Shown here piece after piece: positions 12,962 to 20,250 of a stretch of 23,126 nucleotides of DNA. Under the pieces are notes generated by a model, which was not told where the DNA came from, did not search any database, and worked only from the letters and a program-made list of their open reading frames with translations. The stretch comes from DATKDP01 sp035546335 (lineage in GTDB: Bacteria > Acidobacteriota > Thermoanaerobaculia > Gp7-AA8). The translations under genes were made by a program, and so were the position numbers. The stretch is from positions 1-23,126 of the forward strand of contig DATKDP010000150.1 in assembly GCA_035546335.1 (NCBI GenBank), read 5' to 3'. Each line of letters starts with the position of its first letter. The stretch's first letter is position 1.

Positions 12962-15900
12962 TCAGCTCGATTCCACAAGAGCGACCGCCTGCTCGAGCGA
13001 GAGGCTCTCGCCTTCGTGGCACGCCGCTGTCGCGTCCTCCTCTCCGAGCGCGGCGCGGGCCGCGATGATCCCCTCATCAAGAAGCGGCTGGGCTCGGCGG
13101 GGCGAACCGATCGTCCTCCGGATCGCGGTCGCCGCTCCCGCCAGCATCAGAGTCTCCCGCGGTCGCCCTCGATCGGCGGCGGTGATCGCCAGAAGATCGA
13201 GAATGCGCGCAGATTCCTTCAGATCCCCCAGCTCCCGAAAAATCTGCAGGCTCTCCTGCAGCAGGGAACGGGCTTCGTCCAGATTCCCGAGCTGGCGATA
13301 GACATCGCCGAGATCGGCCAGGCACGCACCGACGGCCCAATGATCCTGCAGCTCGATGAAGACCGAAAGGCTCTGCTCGAGCACCTCACGCGCAGCGCTC
13401 GTGTCGCCGGCGCTGCTCATGACGCCGGCGAGCAGATCGAGGGACCAGGCGACGCCACGGCGGTCTTCGGCTCGCTCGAAGATCCGGCGCGCTTCCTCGT
13501 AATGCGAGCGCGCCGCACCGAGATCGCCAGCGGCACGCGCGACGTTTCCCAGGTTCTGCAACGAAAGCGCAACTGCGAGCTCGTTCTCTCCCAGGGAGCG
13601 CCAGATCCCGAGGCTCTCCTCCTGCAGCGTGCGGGCGGCGCCGAGATCGCCCCTGCGGAGGGCGGTGATTCCGAGGTTGTTCAGCGCGTTCGCGGTTCCC
13701 CACGGATCGTCGAGCGAGCGGCTGAGGCGAAGGGTCTCGCTGAAGTGACGGTACGCAGCATCGAAGTCGCCCTGCGCATCGGCAAGCACCGCGGCGGCAT
13801 ACGATGCCTTCTTCCGATGCCGTGCTTCTCCACTCCCGACTCCGGCGAGGACTTCGTCGAGCAGCTGTCTTCCTTCACTGAGCCGCCCCCGGATGTTCCA
13901 GAAGCGCCACAGCGAACCTGCGATGCGCAACGCGTTGTCGCCGTGTCGCTGGCGGAGCGCCCATGAGATCGCCGATCGGAAGTTCGCATGATCCGACTCG
14001 ACCCGCTGGAGCCACAGCGGCTGGCCGGCACCGCCAAGTTGCATGTCCGCGGTCTCGGCGAGGGCGGTGAAGAACATCTCGTGACGATCACCGAGATTCA
14101 TCGATTCGCCTCCGGCCGCGAGAGATTCGCGGGCGAACGCGCGAATCGTCTCATACATGAAAAGGCGGACATCGCCGCCCGGACTTTCTTCCCGCCGCAG
14201 GAGGCTCTTCTCCAGCAGTGAGCTGATCGCCTCCAGCGCACGTCCGTCGCCCTCGATATCGCAGACCTTCTCGGCCGCCTCGAGGCTCGATCCTCCAGAG
14301 AAGATCGCGAGACGCCTGAAGTAGCGCTGCTCTTCTTCCGTCAGGAGGCGCGAGCTCCATTCGATCGCGCGGCGCATCGCCTGCTGCCTCGGTGCGCGAT
14401 CGCGGGCTCCGCCGGTGAGAAGTGCCAGCGGATCGGCGAGGCGCTCGACGATAGCCTGGGGCGTCAGGAGTTTCACACGCGCGGCGGCGAGCTCGATCGC
14501 CAGCGGGAGTCCGTCGACGGCACGACAAATCGTTGCAATGGCAGCCGCATTGTCGTCACTCAGCACGAACCCGGGCTTGATCCGAACGGCGTGCTCCACG
14601 AAGAGCGCAACTGCTGGGTTGCTCCCCAGAGCCGTGGTTGCGATATTCGCGAGAGGAACCGGAAGAGGAGCGAGAGCGAGCTCGTGCTCCCAGCGGATGT
14701 TCAGGGGAAGCTGGCTGGTCGCGAGAATCTTGAACCGATCGGTCGCCGTCAGCAGCGACGCAATGAACGTCGCCGCATCGGCGACATGCTCGAAGTTGTC
14801 CAGAATCAGCAGCAGATTTCTGCCGGTCAACTCCTGAAGTACGCGATCGCCCACGTTCTTTCCTTCCGTCTCGCCGGCGACGAGGGCTTCCGCAATCGCA
14901 GCCGGAACGAGGGAGGCATCCGCGACAGAAGCGAGCGACACCAGGATGACGCCGTCGTCGAACTGGCGCAGAAGCCGGTGGCCCGCTTCGATCGCCAGTC
15001 GCGTTTTTCCGGCGCCGCCGGTTCCGGTGACGGTGACCAACCTGACCTCCGGCCGCAGGAGCAGGCTGAGGAGGTCGCCCAGCTCGACCTCTCTGCCGAT
15101 CATCGGAGCGGCGGGCGCCGGGAGGTTGTTCACCCGCTCGCGAGATGACGCAAATACGTCCATTCGCGCAGTGATCTCTTCGCCGCGCAACGCGGCGGCG
15201 GGCGCATCGATTGAGCGGCGAATGCTGCGAAGCTGATGCGCAACGATGTCGGTTGCCGGTCGGTCGGCGCGGGCTTTGGATAGCATCTGCAGAAGGAGGC
15301 GCCGGAGCTCCGCGGCAAGCTGCATGAAACGCGGTGGAGCAGCAGGATGCCGCTCGAGGATCGCCGCGATCGTAGCGTGGGTCGTCGGACCATCGAAGGG
15401 GCGCGATCCGCAAAACATCTCGAAGAGAACGACACCGAAACCGAAGATGTCCGACCGTGAGTCGACCAGCTCGCCTCGGACTTGCTCCGGTGCCATGTAA
15501 GGAATCGTTCCCATCACTTCACCTGCTGATGTCTTCAGCGGCTGCTCCGGCATCCAGGCTTCTTCCGAGAGGAGCTTGGCCAGGCCGAAATCGAGCAGTT
15601 TCACGCCACCATGATCGGCGATCATGATGTTCTCCGGCTTCACGTCGCGGTGAACGATTCCCGCCTCATGCGCGGCCTGCAGAGCGGCGGCGATGCCGAT
15701 GCCGATGTCGAGCAGCTCACCAGGAACGAGTGATCGTGTGAGGAGCTGACGCAGCGTCGCGCCGCTGACATATTCGGTGACGATGAAGATGATGTCGCCC
15801 TCCTGGCCGAGCTCGTGGATGACGACGACGTTCGGGTGGCTGAGCGCGGAGATCACGCGAGCTTCCTGGCGGAAACGGCGGATTCTCTCCTCGTCGACGT

Positions 15901-16069
15901 TACGGTCGGATGGAAGGATCTTCACCGCGACATTTCTTCCGAGAACGAGGTCCTCGGCGAGGTAGACCTCGCCCATGCCTCCTTCGGCGATTTTGCGGAT
16001 GATCCGATAGTGCGAAAGGGTCTCCGGCAGCAAGGGGCGATTGTACGCGCTGTTCGCGGCGGTGTGCAT
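12962..16069 (-). CDS. Ser/Thr kinase fused to STAND ATPase and TPR repeats
   Basis: A 1035-residue cytoplasmic-looking protein with no membrane helix. Residues about 21-285 are a Hanks-type kinase with an intact core: Gly loop AEGGMGEVY (28-36), Lys50, HRDVKPEN (140-147), DFG (160-162) and APE (193-195). Residues about 322-640 form an AfsR/LuxR-type STAND nucleotide switch with P-loop GTGGAGKT (349-356), Walker B LLLILDN (419-425) and the GLPLAIELAA motif (520-529). Residues about 735-975 are helical TPR repeats (for instance ALNNLGITALRRGDLGAA). This is the PknK-like layout in which a TPR/STAND sensor is thought to gate a kinase. The ATG at 16069 has only a weak GGGA ribosome site. The substrate is unknown; the FHA and sigma genes nearby are candidates (inference). 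Confidence 0.93.
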   Translation of the reverse strand: MHTAANSAYNRPLLPETLSHYRIIRKIAEGGMGEVYLAEDLVLGRNVAVKILPSDRNVDEERIRRFRQEARVISALSHPNVVVIHELGQEGDIIFIVTEYVSGATLRQLLTRSLVPGELLDIGIGIAAALQAAHEAGIVHRDVKPENIMIADHGGVKLLDFGLAKLLSEEAWMPEQPLKTSAGEVMGTIPYMAPEQVRGELVDSRSDIFGFGVVLFEMFCGSRPFDGPTTHATIAAILERHPAAPPRFMQLAAELRRLLLQMLSKARADRPATDIVAHQLRSIRRSIDAPAAALRGEEITARMDVFASSRERVNNLPAPAAPMIGREVELGDLLSLLLRPEVRLVTVTGTGGAGKTRLAIEAGHRLLRQFDDGVILVSLASVADASLVPAAIAEALVAGETEGKNVGDRVLQELTGRNLLLILDNFEHVADAATFIASLLTATDRFKILATSQLPLNIRWEHELALAPLPVPLANIATTALGSNPAVALFVEHAVRIKPGFVLSDDNAAAIATICRAVDGLPLAIELAAARVKLLTPQAIVERLADPLALLTGGARDRAPRQQAMRRAIEWSSRLLTEEEQRYFRRLAIFSGGSSLEAAEKVCDIEGDGRALEAISSLLEKSLLRREESPGGDVRLFMYETIRAFARESLAAGGESMNLGDRHEMFFTALAETADMQLGGAGQPLWLQRVESDHANFRSAISWALRQRHGDNALRIAGSLWRFWNIRGRLSEGRQLLDEVLAGVGSGEARHRKKASYAAAVLADAQGDFDAAYRHFSETLRLSRSLDDPWGTANALNNLGITALRRGDLGAARTLQEESLGIWRSLGENELAVALSLQNLGNVARAAGDLGAARSHYEEARRIFERAEDRRGVAWSLDLLAGVMSSAGDTSAAREVLEQSLSVFIELQDHWAVGACLADLGDVYRQLGNLDEARSLLQESLQIFRELGDLKESARILDLLAITAADRGRPRETLMLAGAATAIRRTIGSPRRAQPLLDEGIIAARAALGEEDATAACHEGESLSLEQAVALVESS

Positions 16070-16087
16070 TCCCGAGATATTTTCGGG

Positions 16088-16128
16088 CCGTCGATGAGTA
16101 AGGGTATCGACGGGCGGCTGAAGCCGCC
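16088..16128 (-). promoter_or_regulatory. Two adjacent hairpins upstream of the large kinase
   Basis: CCGTCGAT (16088-16095) pairs with ATCGACGG (16106-16113) around a 10-nt loop, and GGCGGCT GA AGCCGCC (16113-16128) forms a second stem that shares one base. They end 19 nt before the kinase start codon and could be a leader structure or an operator. No clear promoter is visible beside them. Confidence 0.35.
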
Positions 16129-16159
16129 GGCGAAGAGATGACGCACACTTCGGCGACGA

Positions 16160-16276
16160 CTAGTCGATCCACAGTGTACGAAGGTCGATGGCAACTGCAT
16201 CGAATGGATAGGCGTGCAGAGGAGCCCGGTCATGGAGCACCGCGGCGACCCGCCATCCGCCGCTCTCTCGTACGCA
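16160..16276 (-). pseudogene. Remnant of an Uma2 gene (C-terminal tail only)
   Basis: The last 37 or so codons of an Uma2 gene, ending in the same residues (PFDAVAIDLRTLWID and stop) as the intact gene at 11754. By eye there are about 15 mismatches over the 117 bp shared with 11754-11870. The match breaks off at about 16276, where a segment shared with the inverted-repeat element begins. There is no start codon and the catalytic core is absent. It is a decayed second copy, or a fragment moved by recombination. Confidence 0.85.
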
Positions 16277-16280
16277 GCAC

Positions 16281-16310
16281 GGCCGAAGCGGACAAACTTC
16301 GCCCACTCGC
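16281..16310. repeat. Second copy of the inverted-repeat element's right end
   Basis: GGCCGAAGCGGACAAACTTC continuing to GCCCACTCGC matches 12563-12591 with one inserted G. It lies exactly between the Uma2 remnant and the stop codon of the next gene, so only an end of the element is left here. Confidence 0.75.
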
Positions 16311-16679
16311 TCAACTCGATTCGGCGACTCGCTGTGGAGGGCGGCCGTAGCGCTGCGTCGCCCAGCCAACGATCGCTCCGAGGATGCTGCCGGGCAACAT
16401 GATTTCAAAGTAGTAATGCTCGCCGGTTGCCGAGGGCATCGCCGCCACGAGGAACGCGAGCAACAGCCCGACACCGAATCCGAAGGCGATGCCGGCAGGA
16501 ACGTTCTGGACCTTGCGGGCGAACCATCCGGCGGCGAGCCCGGCGATCATTCCCTTGAATGTCGATCCGATCACGATGCCGATGATCTCCGAACGCACAG
16601 CTGGGGTGAACCACGCGGTGAGGCCGTCGAAGATGCCGAGGAAACCCCCGAGGAGCAGACCGAGGACGACTTTGTTCAT
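16311..16679 (-). CDS. Small glycine-rich membrane protein, hypothetical
   Basis: A 122-residue protein with about four hydrophobic segments (roughly residues 4-23, 32-52, 61-80 and 93-108). They are rich in small residues (GLLLGGFLGIF, GMIAGLAAGWFA, GIAFGFGVGLLLAF, GSILGAIVGW), which suggests tight helix packing. I do not recognise the family. The ATG at 16679 follows GGAG with 6-nt spacing. The stop codon directly abuts a repeat end, so the natural C-terminus (RYGRPPQRVAESS) may have been altered by an insertion; there is no homologue here to compare. Confidence 0.72.
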   Translation of the reverse strand: MNKVVLGLLLGGFLGIFDGLTAWFTPAVRSEIIGIVIGSTFKGMIAGLAAGWFARKVQNVPAGIAFGFGVGLLLAFLVAAMPSATGEHYYFEIMLPGSILGAIVGWATQRYGRPPQRVAESS

Positions 16680-16787
16680 GAGATCTCCATTCGCTTCATC
16701 GTAGTTTCGATGCACCGGTCATGGCGCTTCTGTCCCTCTGTTCAACGTTCGAGTCGGTTCCTTTAGTTGGTTGGGTGCGGCGCGCGG

Positions 16788-17759
16788 TCACTGCCGGAAC
16801 CAGAGGAACACGATCACTCTCATCACCAGATAGGCAAAAATCACAGCCAGAGGCGTGCGGTACTTTCGGACCAGCCTCCCTCCCCTCTCCAGAATCGATT
16901 CACGATGGGCGCTCACGCGCTCACCATCGAGAAAGCGAGCAATGTCGGCGGCCAACTCCCCTGCACCGCCATAACGCTCACTCTTCTCGGCCGCCATCGC
17001 CTTTCCGATGATTGCCCAGAGCGGGCGGGGAATCGGCTCGCGGCGGTTGAGAGCCCCTGCAAGAAACGAGAGCATCGCCCCGAGGGAGTAAACATCGGTG
17101 CGGGCGTCGATGGAGCCGGCCTCACCGCGCATCTGCTCCGGCGCCATGTACCCTGGCGTGCCGACGACCTCTCCATCGACAGTCGTCGGATCGCCTCTCG
17201 CGATCCTCCACGCGAATCCCTCGGGCTCCAGAGCAGTCTCTCCAATCACCTTCGCCACACCCCAGTCCATCACCAGGACTTCGCCGAACTCCCCGATCAT
17301 GACGTTTTCCGGTTTCAGGTCGCGATGGATGACGCCCCGAGCGTTAGCGAAAGCGACCGCCTCGCAGATACGCAGAAAGAGTCGCAGGAGCTCGGCGAGG
17401 GAATGGAGCTCGCGAACATGCCGCTCGAGACGCGCACCTCGCACCAGCTTCATCACGTAGAAGGCTCTACCGTCGAGCAGGAGGCCGGCATCGTGGACGG
17501 GGACGATCGCCGGATGTTCGAGGCCGGCCAGGATTCGCGCTTCCTGGATGATTCTCGCGACCGCTCCGTCGGAGAGTGCTCCGGTGCCGAGCACCTTCAC
17601 TGCAACCTGCCGGCCCAGCTCGCGATCCTCGGCAGCATACACGATTCCCATTCCGCCACGAGCGATCTCCTCGCCGAGACGATAGCGCGTGCCGTCGAAA
17701 TCGGGAGGGTCGGATGTTTGCCGGAGGCGCTCGACTGTCTCGTCGGAAAGCCAGATCAT
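16788..17759 (-). CDS. Membrane-anchored Ser/Thr protein kinase coupled to ECF sigma factor
   Basis: A 323-residue Hanks-type kinase. The domain spans about residues 26-280: Gly loop ARGGMGIVY (33-41), catalytic Lys55, HRDLKPEN (145-152), a DWG in place of DFG (165-167) and APE (206-208). One membrane helix (about 302-320) ends three residues from the C-terminus, so the kinase is tail-anchored facing the cytoplasm with no external sensor domain. DWG is a common variant and does not imply inactivity. The ATG overlaps the stop of the sigma gene (ATGA), so the two are translationally coupled. The sigma factor, or a protein it controls, is the likeliest substrate; this is inferred from the layout and from known ECF-kinase pairs such as EcfP/PknT (ECF43). 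Confidence 0.92.
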   Translation of the reverse strand: MIWLSDETVERLRQTSDPPDFDGTRYRLGEEIARGGMGIVYAAEDRELGRQVAVKVLGTGALSDGAVARIIQEARILAGLEHPAIVPVHDAGLLLDGRAFYVMKLVRGARLERHVRELHSLAELLRLFLRICEAVAFANARGVIHRDLKPENVMIGEFGEVLVMDWGVAKVIGETALEPEGFAWRIARGDPTTVDGEVVGTPGYMAPEQMRGEAGSIDARTDVYSLGAMLSFLAGALNRREPIPRPLWAIIGKAMAAEKSERYGGAGELAADIARFLDGERVSAHRESILERGGRLVRKYRTPLAVIFAYLVMRVIVFLWFRQ

Positions 17760-18496
17760 GGAGCCACTCCGAAAATCGCCCTCGCTTCGGTGCGAAGCTC
17801 CTCATCCGTGGCTGTGCTCTCGCGGAGCAGGTCGAGGGCGATCTGACGGAATCGGCGCCGTGCGGCGGCGAGGTGATTGGTCACCGACGTCTCCGGAATG
17901 CCATGGGTCTCAGCGAGCCGGCGATAGGTCGGACGCTCACCGCCGGGCGGATCGAGATCGTAACTCTCGAAGATCCGGAACCAGAGCTCTCTCCCCTCGC
18001 TGCTCAGCTCTTCGCGAAGTCGATCGACGGCGAGGCCGAAAAGACTGCGAAGCCATTCGCGGTGGAGATACTCGTCCTGCTCGAGGGAATCATCGCCCTG
18101 CCGCCGGATCTCGACCTCGGCCGATTCGAAGTCGACTTCGAGCACGGTTCCCCCTCGCTTGATTCTCGTGGCGGCCTTCGCCTCGTTCGCCAGCCATCGG
18201 TCGAACAGCAGACGCAGAAAGGTGCGGAATGCCGCTTTGTCGCTGTCGTACGATGCGAGCGCATCGCGCTCGAGCAACATGGCGAAGAATCCCTGCACAG
18301 CGTCTTTCGCATCCTCGTTCGATTTTCGCCACTTGATGCGGAGATACTTGTAGAGCGGCTTCCAGTAGAGCGCGACGAGGGTCTCGAATGCGCGGCGGCG
18401 CTCGGCCGCGTCGTCGCTCTGCAGCGCGCCCACAATCGTCCGCCGCGTCTGTGGAAAGCGCCCCTCGCTTCCGCCAATGCCCGTATCGCGATCCAT
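17756..18496 (-). CDS. ECF-type RNA polymerase sigma factor
   Basis: A 246-residue protein. Region 2 is at about residues 33-105 (ETLVALYWKPLYKYLRI, NEDAKDAVQGFFAMLLER, then the DNA-melting segment around FRTFLRLLFDRWLANE). Region 4 is at about 145-225, with the helix-turn-helix TYRRLAETHGIPETSVTNHL (190-209). An acidic linker of about 40 residues is longer than usual. The VQGFF variant in region 2.2 occurs in sigma factors that sit beside protein kinases; no anti-sigma gene is present. The 3' end overlaps the kinase start by 4 bp. The ATG at 18496 has no visible ribosome site and the in-frame extension upstream is Arg-rich non-coding, so the start is moderately certain. Confidence 0.9.
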   Translation of the reverse strand: MDRDTGIGGSEGRFPQTRRTIVGALQSDDAAERRRAFETLVALYWKPLYKYLRIKWRKSNEDAKDAVQGFFAMLLERDALASYDSDKAAFRTFLRLLFDRWLANEAKAATRIKRGGTVLEVDFESAEVEIRRQGDDSLEQDEYLHREWLRSLFGLAVDRLREELSSEGRELWFRIFESYDLDPPGGERPTYRRLAETHGIPETSVTNHLAAARRRFRQIALDLLRESTATDEELRTEARAIFGVAP

Positions 18497-18533
18497 CAGG
18501 GAGTGATGATAGCTCGACGCGCGCAGCTGGGGG

Positions 18534-18576
18534 TCGTGCGTCCTCGCACGATCGCGATGGCGTCCCCGCCATCGCG
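18534..18576. terminator. Twin hairpins between aroF and the sigma gene
   Basis: TCGTGCG/CGCACGA (18534-18551, loop TCCT) is followed by a perfect 10-bp stem, CGCGATGGCG/CGCCATCGCG (18553-18576, loop TCCC). They lie about 65 bp beyond the aroF stop and about 40 bp before the sigma start, all on the minus strand. They could end the trp-aro transcript or structure the sigma leader. Neither has a T-tract on this strand. Confidence 0.4.
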
Positions 18577-18642
18577 GACAGGCTCGCTCAGGTCTGCCCG
18601 ACTCGCTATAGCGGATCGAGCCCAGGCTTCGCCGGCGATGAC

Positions 18643-19662
18643 TCACTCCCGCAGCGACCGGCCCACGGCGGGCACGATGATGCGCAGCTCGTCCATCAGG
18701 CGCGCGAACTGGTCGGGATAGAGCGATTGCGCACCATCACACACGGCCTTGTCCGGCTCGTGGTGCACCTCGAGCAGAAGCCCGTCGGCCCCCGCGGCGA
18801 CGCTGGCCCGCGCGAGCGGCATGACCTTATCGCGCCGTCCTGTGGCATGCGACGGGTCGACCACGATCGGGAGGTGCGAGAGCTTGTGCACGACGGGGAT
18901 CGCGGAGATGTCGAGCGTATTTCTGGTGTAGGTCTCGAACGTCCGGATGCCGCGCTCGCACAGAATCACCTCGTAATTGCCGCCGGCGAGAATGTACTCG
19001 CTCGCCAGCAGCCACTCCTGAATGGTCGACGACATGCCGCGCTTGAGCAGCACCGGCCTGCGGATCTGCCCGAGCGCAGCCAGCAGATTGAAGTTCTGCA
19101 TGTTCCGCGCGCCTACCTGAAGGATGTCGACGTACGGCAGCATCCCTTCGATCTGGCCGAGCTCCATCACCTCGGAGATCGTCGCCATCCCCGTCTCGTC
19201 GGCTGCCGCACGAAGGAGCTTCAGCCCTTCGACACCCATTCCCTGAAACGAATAAGGCGAGGTTCGCGGCTTGTAGGCTCCTCCGCGTAGAACCTTCGCT
19301 CCGCTGCGCGCGACGCTTCTCGCCGTCTCGAACACCTGCCGTTCGTTCTCGATCGTGCACGGCCCGGCCATGACCACGACATCGCGTCCTCCGATCTCCA
19401 CTCCCTTCACACTGACGACGGTGTTTTCTCGGCGAAAGGTTCTCGACGAGAGCTTGTACGGCTCGCTCACCCGCACGACTTCCTGGACGCCGTCGAGGAG
19501 CTCGAGATCGCGCTCGTCGACGCTCTGCACATTGCCGACGACTCCGAGAATCGTCTGGTCCTTCCCCGTCGAGCGATGGACGTCGAAACCGCGCGCGATC
19601 AGTTCTCCGACCACCCGCTCGATCCTCGCTTCCTCCGCATGTCTCTCGATCACGATGATCAT
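18643..19662 (-). CDS. aroF: 3-deoxy-7-phosphoheptulonate (DAHP) synthase
   Basis: Condenses phosphoenolpyruvate and erythrose 4-phosphate to DAHP, the first step to aromatic amino acids, in the cytoplasm. The 339-residue protein starts with a ferredoxin-like regulatory domain (about 1-66, typical of the Thermotoga-type enzymes and often the site of Tyr/Phe inhibition). The catalytic TIM barrel follows, with MAGPC (98-102, metal-ligand Cys102), GGAYKPRTSPYSFQG (127-141), LLKRGM (205-210) and DPSHATG (269-275). It overlaps the chorismate mutase gene by 4 bp (ATGA). In Bacillus the two activities are fused (AroA(Q)); here they are separate but coupled. The gene symbol could also be aroG or aroA by other naming schemes. 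Confidence 0.96.
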   Translation of the reverse strand: MIIVIERHAEEARIERVVGELIARGFDVHRSTGKDQTILGVVGNVQSVDERDLELLDGVQEVVRVSEPYKLSSRTFRRENTVVSVKGVEIGGRDVVVMAGPCTIENERQVFETARSVARSGAKVLRGGAYKPRTSPYSFQGMGVEGLKLLRAAADETGMATISEVMELGQIEGMLPYVDILQVGARNMQNFNLLAALGQIRRPVLLKRGMSSTIQEWLLASEYILAGGNYEVILCERGIRTFETYTRNTLDISAIPVVHKLSHLPIVVDPSHATGRRDKVMPLARASVAAGADGLLLEVHHEPDKAVCDGAQSLYPDQFARLMDELRIIVPAVGRSLRE

Positions 19663-19997
19663 GATTCCCGTCCTGTCTCACTTTTCTCGTCCGACGCCGT
19701 CGCTTCCCGTTCCACCCTGCGCGATTCGTCGATGATCCGCTCGAACAGACGCCGGATCGAATCGGCGTCGAGCGGCCCGCCGCACCAGCGCTCGACGTTG
19801 CTCAGCACTTCCTTCTCCCGTTCGGGTGAGTAGATCGCCATCCGGAGAAGGGCCTTGATCTCGCCGATCTCGATCGCGTAGCGCGCACGCTGGTTGAGAA
19901 GCTTGACCAATACCTCGTCGACGCGATCGATCGCATCGCGCAGCCGTTCGAGCTCGGATTCTGCTCCCTCGGGGGAGATTCCGTCATAGCGCGTCAC
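19659..19997 (-). CDS. aroQ: Chorismate mutase, AroQ type
   Basis: Converts chorismate to prephenate, the Phe/Tyr branch. The 112-residue protein shows the all-helical AroQ pattern: helix 1 ELERLRDAIDRVDEVLVKLLNQRARYAIEIG with active-site Arg20 and Arg37/39, Lys48 in IGEIKALL, and the YSPERE motif at 56-61. An acidic tail of about 15 residues ends in the overlap with aroF. The start is a GTG at 19997 with GAGGAG some 9 nt upstream. It is separated from trpA by 253 bp containing a long palindrome, unlike every other junction in this gene string. It may also form a complex with the adjacent DAHP synthase, as known for some unfused pairs (inference). Confidence 0.92.
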   Translation of the reverse strand: MTRYDGISPEGAESELERLRDAIDRVDEVLVKLLNQRARYAIEIGEIKALLRMAIYSPEREKEVLSNVERWCGGPLDADSIRRLFERIIDESRRVEREATASDEKSETGRES

Positions 19998-20250
19998 CAG
20001 CGTGCTCTCCTCGATGGTGCGCAGCCGGCACCGCTCTTCTCAATGCCAAATTTGTCCGTCATCCTGAGTGAGGGCGGGGGCCAGGGTGTGAGCGAAGGAT
20101 CTGCGATCGGCAACTGTCTAAGAACGCAGATCCTTCGCTCACGCCCTCCCGCACCCCATCGCTCAGGATGACGGGCGCGGTTTCGATTGCGTGCCGCGCG
20201 GCTCACTGCTTCGCCCCTGCGAGACACCTGCGGCTTGTCGCTCGAGTGCA
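19998..20250. other. trpA-aroQ gap
   Basis: A 253-bp gap interrupting a string of overlapping genes. It is occupied mainly by the palindrome at 20058-20172. The about 60 bp before aroQ contain its GAGGAG site but no convincing promoter, and the 78 bp after the trpA stop show nothing I can name. Confidence 0.7.
20058..20172. repeat. Dispersed palindromic repeat, copy B (complete)
   Basis: A 115-bp near-perfect palindrome. The ends are GTCATCCTGAG and CTCAGGATGAC (20058-20068, 20162-20172). An inner stem of 18 perfect pairs joins GTGAGCGAAGGATCTGCG (20088-20105) to CGCAGATCCTTCGCTCAC (20125-20142) around a 19-nt loop. The intermediate arms are G-rich/C-rich and mostly pair. It shares its ends and loop sequence with 9341-9433. 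In the trp-aro mRNA it would fold into one long hairpin. Confidence 0.9.

Noticed and set aside
11754..13022. An N-terminally extended 422-residue Uma2 protein
   Set aside because: The extension runs through the inverted-repeat element and antisense or out of frame through the DUF4242 gene; the family's N-terminus starts at the ATG at 12311.
16788..17759. Pseudokinase because DFG is replaced by DWG
   Set aside because: The metal-binding Asp165 and Gly167, catalytic Asp147 and Lys55 are present; DWG is a frequent variant in related active kinases.
17756..18646. A longer sigma factor starting upstream of 18496
   Set aside because: The extra 50 residues are read through the twin hairpins and are Arg/His-rich without similarity to sigma N-termini.
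18388..19290. A 300-codon plus-strand frame
   Set aside because: It is antisense to aroF and the sigma gene, with shadow composition.
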